DNA of 64,000 bases, from positions 24,541,054-24,605,053 of the forward strand of contig CM065695.1 in assembly GCA_017654935.2 (NCBI GenBank), given 5' to 3'. Below, one piece after another: positions 38,501 to 52,100 of this stretch. How positions within the stretch are numbered: the first letter of the stretch is position 1; every line of letters starts with the position of its first letter. The notes below the pieces were generated by a model. That model was not told the DNA's origin. It worked only from the letters and a program-made list of their open reading frames with translations, and did no database searches. This stretch comes from Phymorhynchus buccinoides (lineage: Eukaryota; Mollusca; Gastropoda; Neogastropoda; Raphitomidae). The position numbers and the translations under genes were made by a program.

Positions 38501-41304
38501 GAAAACTGTCTTAGCGATCAAAGAAGAAGAAGAAGAAGAATCAACATCAGATCTGAAATTAATGTAATTTCTTCTTCTTCTTCTTCGTTGATCACTGAGA
38601 CAGCTTCCTGTCATATGAGCGCAGATGCGTCATGCTGCAGTTATGCGTCAATAACTTAGAAACAGTTAGGCCCAGCATGTCTGTCTTCGGCCGGAGAAGA
38701 TCTTTGTAAGAGTTTCTGTGACAAAGGCAGGAGAATGGACCAGTAAGGCAGAAAGATAGTGGATGACAGTAAGCAAAGGGAAAAGGCAGAGTCAAAGAGC
38801 GATAGATTAGAGGAAGTTACAAGCACAGAAATTCCACTGCTCCAGGTGGGGAAACTACATGTCCGAAAGACCCTCTGGTATCGCCACAGGGGGGTGGCAA
38901 TTTTTTTCTTCTGTACCATCTTCAGGGCCGTACAGTGGCGTTGCTCTCACGCTGCTCATTCTGAGTCCCAACTCGCAGCCACACCCCGGTTTGTTCAATT
39001 CGCAGAATCCGAAACCAGCAGTCCAAGGGGATGGAGGGCAATATAGTTTGATTCTGTGTGTGTTCTGTTCCCTATCTGTATTGTTAAAAAATCGGGACTT
39101 TACTGGTGTTGCACTGCCTCCAGGCATTATCTCCAGTATTGTTCCCACCATCTTTGTATCTACAAATGTCCCATGTGTGTCTGTTCCAGACTGAGAGGAC
39201 GTAAAACACCATTTTTCATTCTGTTCTGTTTCTGTGTGCGTGTGTTCAGGCGCACAGCGATGCGCACCGACACATGCAGCATTGTGGCCATCTCCATCAA
39301 CATGCAGCAGAAGGTGCACCCCGTCATCTGGTCGCAGAGTGACCTGCCCTTCGACTGCTAATTCAGACCTGTTTACCCTCCCGGTTTTGCCGGAATTATC
39401 CCGGGAATTTGCAAAAATTCTGGGTAAAATAATAAATTCTGGGTGAACGCTGAAAATCCCGGGATTTCGAAACATTATTTGTTTCCGTTTGTATGAAAAG
39501 ATGCAAGGGTTGACCGAAACCTTGGAGTTATGAGACGCGATTTTTCATTGGTCCGTGGACCCCCCCTCAACCAATGATAGTATTTTTTGTTGGCAGAGAT
39601 TGTAGTTTTGCGCCAAACATGTCGTCAGGCAAGTCAACCGCAGGCGGCAAGCGCCAGAAATCTTCGACAAACGGCAGCAGTGATAGGGTGAAATGGCCAA
39701 AAGTGAAGCAGAAGTTTTCTTAAAAGTATTTGAAAGTGCCAGGAATAACAAGGTCTCGTTTGGGAGACGAGCATGCACACTGCAAGTACTGCAACGTGGA
39801 CTTCAAAATGATCGCGAGTCGTGTACCGATGTGAATTCTTTTTTTCTTCTTCTCAAATTCCGTGTTTTTCTGTGCCAAATTCCAGGTTGTTCATTATACG
39901 GGTAAACAGGTCTGCTATTTGTACGAAAGACCCCCCAGGGCAATGTGCTTTGATTCTATGTGTGTTTCTGTGTGCGTGTGTTCAGGCGCACAGCGATGCG
40001 CACCGACACATGCAGCATCGTGGCCATCTCCATCAACATGCAGCAGAAGGTGCACCCCGTCATCTGGTCGCAGAGTGACCTGCCCTTCGACTGCTCCCAG
40101 GCCGTCCCCATCCCAAAGCCCATCGGTGAGACCACGCTTGTGCTAATCTTCTTCTTCTTCTTTTGCGTTCCCAGGCCTAAAGGTCATGATGGGTAAAGTG
40201 TGTATATCACTATATGTCTGTTTTTAGTCTAAAACTGTCTAAATCCATGTTTTTTTCTTTCAACCCAAACTATGTTTTTTGAGTTACCACTCTTCCTCAC
40301 TGTTCCAGCTTCCATTTCACATAAGTTTGGCACTTCTATCTCAATTTGTAATGTTCAAAATGTCCAAACAATCGGCCCTAGACAAGCCTCAGAAAATACT
40401 CCCATACGTTTTCATTAACAGTGAGAGTAATAAGGAGACTAATGATTCTGATTTTGATGCAAGTAACCACGATTTCAAAGCGAAAACTAAACTTGGATCA
40501 ACCAGTAACAGAACTAAACCACTGCTGTTGTTTTGCAGGAGGGGTGCTGGTGTTTGCTGACAACTCTCTGCTGTACCTCAACCAGAGTGTGCCGCCCTAC
40601 GGGGTGTCCCTCAACAGCATTTCAGAGCAGAGCTCATCCTTCCCTCTGCGTAGGTTTCTGGTTATTGGGTGAAGTGTGTGTGTGTGAAATGTGTGGTGTG
40701 TGTGTATGAATAGCATTTCAGAGCAGAGCTCATCCTTCCCACTGTGTATGTTCTGGTTATTGGGTGAAATGTGTGGTGTGGGTGTGTGCATTTCAGAGCA
40801 GAGCTCATCCTTCCCACTGTGTATGAATAGCATTTCAGAGCAGAGCTCATCCTTCCCACTGCGTAGGTTTCTGGTTATTGGGTGAAGTGTGTGTGTGTGC
40901 ATTTCAGAGCAGAGCTCCTCCTTCCCACTGTGTAGGTTTCTAGTTATTGGGTGAAATGTGTAAATGTTTCAGTCCTCCTTCCCACTGTGTTGTGAAGTGT
41001 GTGTATGAATAGCATTTCAGAGCAGAGCTCCTCCTTCCCACTGCGTAGGTTTCTAGTTATTGGGTGAAGTGTGTGTGTGTGTGTGTATGAATAGCATTTC
41101 AGAGCAGAGCTCCTCCTTCCCACTGCGTAGGTTTCTGGTTATTGGGTGAAGTGTGTGTGTGTGTGTGTGGTGTGTGTGTGTGTGTGTGAAATGTGTGTGT
41201 GTGTGTGTGTGTGTATGAATAGCATTTCAGAGCAGAGCTCATCCTTCCCACTGCATAGGTTTTTGGTTATTTGGTGAAGTGTGAGTGTGTGTGTAGCTTT
41301 GTTA

Positions 41305-41342
<38 letters not shown>

Positions 41343-41424
41343 CTTTGTTAATATGTGTGTGTGTGTGTGTGTGTGTGTAGCTTTGTGTGTAATATGTGTG
41401 TGTGTGTGTGTGTAGCTTTGTGTA

Positions 41425-41486
<62 letters not shown>

Positions 41487-44400
41487 CTTTGTTAATATGT
41501 GTGTGTGTGTGTGTGTGTGTAGCTTTGTTAATATGTGTGTGTGTGTGTGTGTGTGTGCTTTGTTAATATGTGTGTGTGTGTGTGTGTGTGTACAGGTTCA
41601 TGTGGTACTCTGGAAGAGCATGGTAACAAATCATGTAATTTTCTTCTACTTGCCTGCAATTTGTTCTTCATATGATTGTGTGTATCGACAAAAGGACTTA
41701 ATGTTTAGTTTAAAATTAGATTTCCCCCCCCCAAAAAAAACTATTTCCTTTGACTAGTCATTCATTTTTAGCGAGAAAATATATTAAAAAAAACCCACTT
41801 TAGAATATGTTTTCCCCATAGAAGAACCGTATCCTTTAGCTAAGATCAACACCATGCGGAATGGAAAAGGCAGCCATGTTAAAACATTTTATGATGAGGA
41901 TAGTTAAGTTTGTATTGCTGTGAAGGAATTTTGATTTCAAGCATCACACTTTTGTTGCTTCTGGCTGCTTTAAGTTTAACATGCACAAAAGAAATGAACA
42001 TAAGGGTGTTGGTGGGGGTTGTCACACGTGTTCACATGAAGATTATGTAGAAAGTTAATTTTGTGTTGCTGTGAAGGAATTTTGATTTCAAGCATCGCAC
42101 TTTTTTTTAAATTTTTAGCATGCACAACAGGATTAAACATTATGGGGTGTTGGTGGGGGTTGTCACACGTGTTCACATGAAGATTATGTAGAAAGTTAAT
42201 TTTGTGTTGCTGTGAAGGAATTTTGATTTTAAGCATCGCACTTTTGTTGCTTCTGGCTGCACAAAAGAAACGAACATAAGGGTGTTGGTGTGGGTTCGCA
42301 CATTTGTTTACATGAACTTGATGAAGATTGTGTAGGAAGTGAAGTTTGTGTTGCTGTGAAGGAATTTTGATTTCAAGCATCGCACTTTTGTTGCTTCTGG
42401 CTGCACTAAAGAAACGAACATAAGGGTGTTGGTGTGGGTTCGCACATTTGTTTACATGAACTTGATGAAGATTGTGTAGAAAGTGAAGTTTGTGTTGCTG
42501 TGAAGGAATTTTGATTTCAAGCATCGCACTTTTGTTGCTTCTGGCTGCACAAAAGAAACTAAGGGTGTTGGTGTGGGTTCGCACATTCATTTGATGAAGA
42601 TTGTGTAGGAAGTGAAGTTTGTGTTGCATTTTGATTTCAAGTGTTGTGCTTTTGCTGCCTCTGGTTTCTTTACACAACATGAATGTAGCATGTGGGTGTT
42701 GGTGTGGGTTGCAGGTCCGCAGGAGGGGGTTAAGCTGACCTTGGATTGTGTCCAGGTGGCTCTGATCGACAGCGACCGCTGCGTTTTGTCCCTCAAGGGG
42801 GGAGAACTGTGAGTGATTTGTGTATGTATATATGTGTGTGTGTGAGGGAGGTGTGAGGGAGGGAGAGAGAGAGAGAGAGAGGGAGGGAGAGAGAGAGGAG
42901 AGAGAGGGAGGGAGAGAGAGGAGAGAGAGAGAGAGAGAGAGAGAGTTGAATAGAACTGAGAGAGAATTCTCTAAACTTAGCTGGGTGGTTTTTTTGGTAG
43001 AGTTAAGACTTTTTTTTGAGAGGCATAGATGCTAGAGAGCAACAATATTGAACAACCTTGCGAGATTTCTTCCTTTTTTAGAGACATGTGATAGAGTGTC
43101 ACTGAGAGAGAGAGAGACTGATGGTGAGAGAGAGAGTGCAGACGAGTTAGAGAGAGTTGATGGTATGAGAGACGTGCGTGGCTTCCACTTTGACAGGCGC
43201 CTCCAGTGTGCTCACCTCTTGTGTAGAGTTGTTTGCCAGAATCAAGAGATTTAGAATAGAGATCCATTAACCCTTTCACTGAGAGAGAGATTTTTCCACC
43301 ACAATGAGAAACACCCACATCACTAAGAGGCATCAAGAGAGTCTGTTAGACGAAGACCTCTCTCTTTCTCTTAATTTTGGGAGAGAGGATAGAGAGACTT
43401 TAGAGATGTCACAGAGGAATCTCCAATATTACAGACATATTTTGAATAGAACCCAGGTAGTTTAGACATTTTTGCTGAAAATGGCTGGCGGCGAAAAGGT
43501 TAATCAGAAATGTTTCCATGTTTTTTTTCTTCCTCTTTAAAAAAAATTATTGTGGAAGTTTTTTTTTTCAATAAGCTTGAGCAGACTTGGTAAGCATAAT
43601 TTGGTTGTATCATTTTTTGACATGTGATCAGTGTCACTGGTAGATTTTCACTGATGGTGCTATGATTTCTGTGCAGTTACGTGTTAACCTTGGTTGTTGA
43701 TGGTATGCGCAACGTGCGTGGCTTCCACTTCGACAAGGCAACAGAATCCAGTGTCCTCTTACCTCCTTGTGTAAGTTTCGCACACTAGCGTCAGGCAAAT
43801 TGTTTCTCAAAGAACGCCTTGACGCGTTTACAATAGAAGCCATGCTTGAAATTGGTGCCCACATTTGTCGCTTCGATTGTCGATTGCGATTAAGCAGAAA
43901 TGTTTCCATGATTTTTTCTTATTTTTGCCATTTTTATTGTGGAAGTTTTTTTCCTTCCGTTTGTAAGTTTCTTGAGATCTCCGACTGTATGGTAAGCTCA
44001 CTTTGGTTCTATACAAATAAAATAAAAACATCAAATGTACTGCCGCGCCGCGAATCTTCTGACTATAAAGCGATACTTTTTTTCCTTGCAGACTGAGACC
44101 CCTGCGCCTTATAATATGACTACTAAAAGCCCTTTATGGTAAGAAAATATAATAATAGAATCTGAAATTTTGTGTAAAATTTGGGGGGTGCGTCTTATAA
44201 TCATGTGCGCCTTAAGGCCTTCGCACACTAGCATCAGGCGTCAATTGTTTCTCAGAGCAACGCCTTGACGCGTTGACGCCTGCATCACAGCACACATTGT
44301 AGCGAGGCAGTGGTGTTCTCACACACGACTCTTGTCGCTTCGCCTCTTGTCGCGCGAACTTCCTTATTTGGAAAGCAAGGAAAGATTACTCTAGTGTCAG

Positions 44401-45242
44401 ACGCTTTGCTTTCGGGTTCGAGAGGAACTCTCTGTTGCTGCGGTAAGTCTGCCATTTTTTTTCTTCAATCAGAGTTATGGTCCTTCCGTCCGTTGTGATT
44501 GGCTAGTTTCACGATCTCCGCGATCTTGAGCATCAAAATTAGAGCCAGTTCTATTCTCGAGCAACACAAAATCATGCAGCTACGCATCAAAAATCCTGCC
44601 GCGCCGCGAATCTCTCACACGCAAGCGGCGCATCAAACTGCGCCTTGCAGCAAAAAATCGCCGCGATCTCGAGATCTTGACGCTAGTGTGCGAAGCCCTT
44701 TATAGTCAGAAAAATATGGTAAATAGGCTACTGCAAATTTGTCTCCAGACCGTTGTGTGTGACATAGCGATTGTTAACTGGTTCTACCCTGCACCTTGCA
44801 AATTGTTAGACGGAGCAATGCATTTGTCAGCATCTACGTCCAACAAATTGTCAGGCACACAGTGATCTCTGACTGTGTTCAAGGCCAGGGAGGGCTTTTT
44901 TCCACCAGGGCGTGCAGGGTTGATGAGCTTACAGACTTGTTCTGCAGATGTGTGATTCTTGGGGTCTTGGCTGAGGAACAAGAACTCTCTGTTGCTGTGT
45001 TACCATATCATAGACATAGTGCGTCTCATAATGGTAGTGTAAGAACCTTCAGACTTGGTGGTGTTGTGCAGATGTGTGTGATTCCCGACGACCTGTTGTT
45101 TTTGGGCTCTCGGCTGGGGAACTCCTTGCTGCTGCGGTACCAGGAGAAGAAGTCTGGCACCGTTCTGCAGCCCGACATGGACCGCGGGCAGTCGGACCCT
45201 CCCTCCAAGAGAAGGAGGGTGGAGGGATTAGAACAGCTCGGT

Positions 45243-45279
<37 letters not shown>

Positions 45280-48200
45280 TGTGTGAGTGTGTGTGAATGA
45301 GTGTGAGAGCGACAGAGAGAGAGAAGAAGAGAGAGTGAGTGAGTAAGTGAGAGTGAGTGGGAGAGAGTGAGAGAGAGAGAAAATGAGAGTGAGTGTGAGA
45401 GAGAGATGGGGAGAGTGAAAGAAAGAAAGAAAGAAAGAGAGTGAGAGAGAGTGAATGTTGGGGAGAGTGACAGAGAGAATGTGTGTGAGAGAGAGTGTGT
45501 GAGAGAGAGAGAGAGAGAGAATGAGTATATGAGTGAGAGAGCGTGTGTGAGAGAGGATGGTCATGTTCAAGTGTGTTTGTGTGTGTGTGATGTGCGCATA
45601 TGCGCACTTGTTTTGGATGATACTCTGCCGTGCCTGTGAGTCATACTTAGATTAAGCCTCTCGATTTTGTTCCCTTTCAGCGTCCGACGTCAGTGAGATA
45701 GAGAACCTTGATTAACTGGAGGTGTCCAGTCTGTATCTGTTTCTTACTTTCTCTGTGTTGTGAGTGATGGTAGGTTAAGCCTGTCAATTTTGTTTCCTTT
45801 CTTTGTGTGTCAGCGTCTGACGTCAGTGAGATAGAGAACCTTGATGAACTGGAGGTGTGAGAGAGAGTGTGTGTGTGAGAGAGAGAGAGAGACTGAATGA
45901 GAGAGAGGATGAGTATATGAGTGAGAGAGCGTGTGTGAGGGAATGGTCGTGTTCAAGTGTGTTTGTGTGTGTGTGATGTGCACTTGTTTTGGACAATAAT
46001 CTGCTGTGCCTGTGAGTCATACTTAGGACAAGCCTCTCGATTTTGATCCCTTTGTGTGTCAGCGTCCGCGTCAGTGAGATAGAGAACCTTGATTAACTGG
46101 AGGTGTACTGACAGTCTGCATCCGTTTCTTACTTTCTCTCAGTGTTGTGAGTGATGGTAAGGTTAAGTCTTTCAATTTTTTCCCTTTCTTTGTGTGTCAG
46201 CGTCCGACGTCAGTGAGATAGAGAACCTTGATGAACTGGAGGTGTACAGTGACAGTCTGTATGTGTTTCTTACCTTCTCTGTGTTGTGAGTGATGGTAAG
46301 GTTAAGCCTCTCACTTTGTTCCCTTTCTTTGTGTGTCAGCGTCCGACGTCAGTGAGATTGAGAACCTTGATGAACTGGAGGTGTACGGTGACAGTGACAA
46401 AGCTGCCGGCACGACGCTCACCTCCTACGCTTTTGAGGTGGGTTGCCTTAGAAACGGACAGATTCTCTCTTTGACCTGAAATCAAGCGCATAAACAAGCA
46501 TAGATTTGCTCCTTGTGGACTGTTTGTTGTGGGGGTCTGTGGCCTGACAAACCAGAGTGTGGCTGTGAGTTGGAACTCAGCATGAGCGGCGTGGGAATGA
46601 CGCCTTTGTATGGCTCGAAAGATGGATCAGCCAAGAAAAACGAAGAAAGAAAAAAAAGCATACGCAAGTAGTTGTACAAGGTGAAAAAACAACCAAAAAA
46701 CAAAACAAAATCAAACAATAGACAAAAAGACTTGAGAATGCACACAACTGTGTAGAACAGTAAGCTGTTTCCTGTGTGAATGAATATCATGCTAACCCTT
46801 TCACTGCTGGTGAAAACTCGAGAGAATATCTTTCTTTCGTAATCAATTTGGAAAGAAGCCTGTCGGAGTCGATCTGGCAACATGGTGTAGAGATATTCCC
46901 CATCCCTCTTTTGACTAGAATTCTACAGCAAAAATCTGCATTTCAGAGTCATTGACACTGAACTGAAGTTATGAAATCATCAATGACATCCTTTTGCCTG
47001 CTGTAGACAGGGGGGGGCTAGCAGGGTAGAGGTTAATAACATTTGAAGAGCTGGATTGATGAAATAAGGCAATACTCGCATTTCTTCCCGTGAAGAAAGA
47101 TAACTTATGACAGAAAAAGAGTTTAGCCAATCGCTTTTTCAATCATCAGATTATCTCCCCTCTCAGGAGAAAATGCCTGAAATTATTCTCACACTTTGTT
47201 TTAGTAATAGTTCAAATAGTAATGAAAAAATCTTACATTTCTTTTTAGAAACTCAAATCACAAATCAAATTATGTACATGGATGCTCCTTGCAGAATGTC
47301 CTGAATTGCAGGATTTTTAAATTGCCTAGAGCCGGCATCGCCGGATTATGAGAATTTGAGAAGCAACTATTTTCTTCCACACGCACACACACACACACAC
47401 TTGTACAATAAAAAGGGCAGGCCTATATAAGCATTTGCTATATTCAAAGGAATGTAGCACTTGTACTAGTCTAGAGGGGTGAAAAAAGAGCAGTAAATGT
47501 GTGTGTGTGTGTGTGTGTGCGCGCTGCCCCTGCACTCCACCGGGGCTGCCCCCTGGCAGGATTTTTGAAATATCACAGGAGCACCCATGTATTTATCCTA
47601 AAAGCCTTACCATACTGATGATAGAATCAAATCGAAAGTGTTTATATTTTTTCAGGTGTGTGACACGATCTGGAACATTGCACCATGTGCCAATATGGCG
47701 GCTGGGGAGCCGGCTTTTCTCTCGGAGGAATATTCCAATGATATGGACCCTGACCTTGAACTTGTGACCACCTCCGGCTATGGGAAAAACGGGGCCATTT
47801 CTGTGCTGCAGGTAATGTCTGTATATGTCTGTGTGTGTTGACACGCATGCATATTTCTGAACATTTAGGGACACATGTATGTATGCGTGAGAGTAGAACT
47901 GCATGAAGATATGGACGGATGACAGAGCTTTGTGCTGATTTATTTATTGGAAATTGCTTTCATTCTTGTGATCACTTTCTTCTTTTTGTACTGGCAAACA
48001 CCTGAGATTTTAAAAAGAGCATATAAAGTTTATGATTACTATCGTTTTTAAACGATTTTGTTTCCTTTTCTTCTGCTTCTTCTTTGTATTATTGCTTTAA
48101 TAATGTTGAGGATGATCATGATGATGTTGTTTTCTGTTCCCCAGCTTAAGCGCTCTGGGGGCACACCCAGTGCCATGTGAACATTTTGCAGGGCCTTGGG

Positions 48201-49148
48201 TGGGAAGATTACGTGTATGGCTGCTTTTAAAGGGCCCCTCCACATGGGCGGCCATACTCCGACTTCAGGGGACATCATGATGATCTTAGAAGTCTATGAC
48301 TCTGAAACTAGGGGGTATTGCATCTGGCTCTATTGCTGCAGCTGAAGGGATTGGGTCGCCTTTGGGGAAAGGCAAGGCATCTCCAATATTCCTCCGAAGT
48401 CGGAGTGTGGCTGCCCACAGGGCGTGGTAATCAAAAAACGGTTGCTCACGTAATGTTCTCATCCCTAGCTGGTGCATTTGTACCATAGTGTTCAAGTGCT
48501 TCGGCTGTTAGGATGTATCCCTGAAGTCTTTTAGCCAGGGTACGAAAACAAACAAACATCTCCACTATGAACAAATGTTATCCCAGCCCGCATGAATAGC
48601 AGCTGCCATCATCTGCTATCTCGCACTCATAGACACACTGTTGTTGATGCTGCCACTGCTACTGCTGTTAGAAAATCACCGCAATATAATCTGTTTAATT
48701 TCAGGAAGTGTATGATTATTTTTTTCATTTTTTATTTACAGATGTATACTTCCAAATGAGTTCCATATATAGTTGAAAACTGCATTCACAATCGCACGCT
48801 GTAGTACAACAAGCATTCCACACTCACGCTAAGTCATGAAGAAACCCAGACATTTCATCACCCTCGTGAAACATTAACTTGATTCTAAAAAAAAAAAATG
48901 TCCAGAATTAGAAATCAGAAAAAGACTTGCAATATGGAAATATGTATTATTAGTATTAGGTATTTTATAGTCATAGAGGCGTTTCTGTGAAACTCGGGTT
49001 GCTCCCACCTGGAGAGCGCGTCGCAGCCAGAGGCATGCGATTTTTGTCACTGATGAGGGAGGGGGGAGGGGTGTGTGTGTAAATTTTGACCAAATGACAA
49101 CTTTTTCGTTGCCACTGGGTTTAACATATGCTAAGTGCATGGGCACAC

Positions 49149-49179
<31 letters not shown>

Positions 49180-52100
49180 TCCACGTTCAGACCGTTAAGG
49201 CCTAGTGCAGAATGAGAGGAAAAAATCCCCTGTACCCAGGTTCGAACTCGGGTTTACTTGACACGAAGCGAACACGATACCACTGTGCCACTCTACACCA
49301 TAATTATGTCAACCAATACCTGAATAAAAAACATTTTGAAATTTTATTTTATTTTTTTAACTTCCACTCAGCGAAGCATCCGTCCCCAAGTGGTGACCAC
49401 CTTTCAGCTGGAGGGATGTCACGACATGTGGACGGTGCTTGGGGCCCCCCCCTCCTCCTCCTCCTCCGCCAACGCCAGCAGCGACAGCGCACAGGACGCC
49501 TCCGCCAAGGAGAGAAAGGCCAGCGACAAGAAAGGTGCGGAGGGAGGGGGAGAAGACGCAGAGGAACAGAAGGAGGAGGAGGAGGAGGAGGAGGAGGAGG
49601 AGGCTGCGCCCATCACCAACGGACACGCCTGTCTGGTGTTGAGCCGCAGCGATTCCAGCATGGTGAGTTAATACAGTAGAACTTCCCTTATAAGACCTCC
49701 CATTATAAGACTCCCTCCCGTATCAGACCTACTTCTCTGAGACATCGCCCTTCTTTGTAAGTATTAAAATTACATCTCTTATAAGACCCCTCCCTTATAA
49801 GACCTTATTTGGGATGATTTTTGAAGGTCTTATAAGGGAGGTTCCACTGTAGACGATTTTCCAAAAAAACTAGGGGAGAGCTCTTCGTGAAAATTAGAGT
49901 TACTTACCTCCATTACTCGGTCAAGTGCCATAGCAACAATGCAACAATGGCGTCGAAGCTTGAAGCCGCAGGATGCGAGTCAGCGACTTGCAAACATTTT
50001 TTTTAGAAAAATTAGGGGTAGCCAATGGCCACAATTTGATAAAACTTGCAAAATGTGACGTAAAAATATAAATGACATGATTTTTTAGAATGACGCACGG
50101 TGTTCTAAGTGCTGTATGTCTGCTCAAACACACGAGTAGATAGGCTACGAGAGCTGATGGTAGAGTGACTTCCCCTGTTTGACCGATTGAATTAGGCAAG
50201 ATCACTCCGACACACCATGAAATTGCTCCCTTTAATTATTTTCGAGCAATTCCTATTGTGTACACTCTAAGGAAGTCGGCGTTTGTAAACACCACCAGAG
50301 AAACCCTGACATGGAACCCACAGCGCAAAAGAAAGAGAGGCCTGCCTAGAAACGCTTAGTGAAGAGACCTTGTGGCTTACACCAAAAGGACGGGCCTTAC
50401 CTGGAACCAGTTAGAGGCAAAGGCACAGGACTGGGGGCTGTGGAGGTCTCTCATTGACGGCCGATATCCCAGAGGGGGTGGAGGGCTAAGCTAACATACT
50501 ATGTTCACAGCCACAGTGTATTGTTGTTGTTATTTGTGTTTTCAGATCCTGCAGACAGGTCAGGAGATCAGCGAGCTGGACCACTGGGTTCTCCACCAAC
50601 TCCCTCACCCTGTATTCAGACAATACATGGATGCTCCTGCTTTCAGGATGTCCTGAAATGCAGGATTTTTATAATTTCCCAGGAGCACCCATGATGATAT
50701 GGTTACAGTGTATTGTTGTTGTTGTGTTCAGATCCTGCAGACAGGTCAGGAGATCAACGAGCTGGACCACAGTGTGTTCTCCACCACCTCCCTCACACTG
50801 TATTCAGATGATATGGTTACAGCGTATTGTTGTTGTTGTGTTCAGATCCTGCAGACAGGTCAGGAGATCAACGAGCTGGACCACAGTGTGTTCTCCACCA
50901 CCTCCCTCACACTGTATTCAGATGATATGGTTACAGCGTATTGTTGTTGTTGCTGTGTTCAGATCCTGCAGACAGGTCAGGAGATCAACGAGCTGGACCA
51001 CAGTGTGTTCTCCACCACCTCCATCACACTGTATTCAGTTGATATGGTTACAGGGTACTGTTGTTGTTGTTGTTGTTGTTGTGTTCAGATCCTGCAGACA
51101 GGTCAGGAGATCAATGAGCTGGACCACAGTGGTTTCTCCACCACCTCAATCACACTGTATTCAGTTGATATGGTTACAGCATACTGTTGTTGTTGTTGTG
51201 TTCAGATCCTGCAGACAGGTCAGGAGATCAATGAGCTGGACCACAGTGGGTTCTCCACCACCTCCCTCACACTGTATTCAGTTGATATGGTTACAGCATA
51301 CTGTTGTTGTTGTTGTGTTCAGATCCTGCAGACAGGTCAGGAGATCAACGAGCTGGACCACAGTGGGTTCTCCACCACCTCCCTCACACTGTATTCAGTT
51401 GATATGGTTACAGCGTACTGTTGTTGTTGTTGTTGTTGTTGTGTTCAGATCCTGCAGACAGGTCAGGAGATCAACAAGCTGGACCACAGTGTGTTCTCCA
51501 CCACCTCCATCACACTGTATTCAGTTGATATGGTTACAGCATACTGTTGTTGTTGTTGTGTTCAGATCCTGCAGACAGGTCAGGAGATCAACGAGCTGGA
51601 CCACAGTCGGTTCTCCACCACCTCCCTCACACTGTATTCAGATGATATGGTTACAGCGTATTGTTGTTGTTGCTGTGTTCAGATCCTGCAGACAGGTCAG
51701 GAGATCAACGAGCTGGACCACAGTGTGTTCTCCACCACCTCCATCACACTGTATTCAGATGATATGGTTACAGCGTATTGTTGTTGTTGCTGTGTTCAGA
51801 TCCTGCAGACAGGTCAGGAGATCAACGAGCTGGACCACAGTGTGTTCTCCACCACCTCCCTCACACTGTATTCAGATGATATGGTTACAGCATACTGTTG
51901 TTGTTGTTGTTGTTGTGTTCAGATCCTGCAGACAGGTCAGGAGATCAACGAGCTGGACCACAGTGTGTTCTCCACCACCTCCCTCACACTGTATTCAGAT
52001 GATATGGTTACAGCGTATTGTTGTTGTTGTTGTGTTCAGATCCTGCAGACAGGTCAGGAGATCAACGAGCTGGACCACAGTGGGTTCTCCACCACCTCCC

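Noticed and set aside
39250..40125. Mutually exclusive alternative exon 7 pair
   Set aside because: The first copy lacks its last ~31 bases and a donor, so it cannot replace the second.
45026..45607. Minus-strand 193-codon Ser/Leu/His-rich frame
   Set aside because: It is antisense to CPSF1 exon 11 plus the GA microsatellite; no independent evidence.
46793..47035. Another PB1 element (starts TTTCACTGCTGG)
   Set aside because: Only the first dozen bases resemble PB1; the interior and right end do not match.
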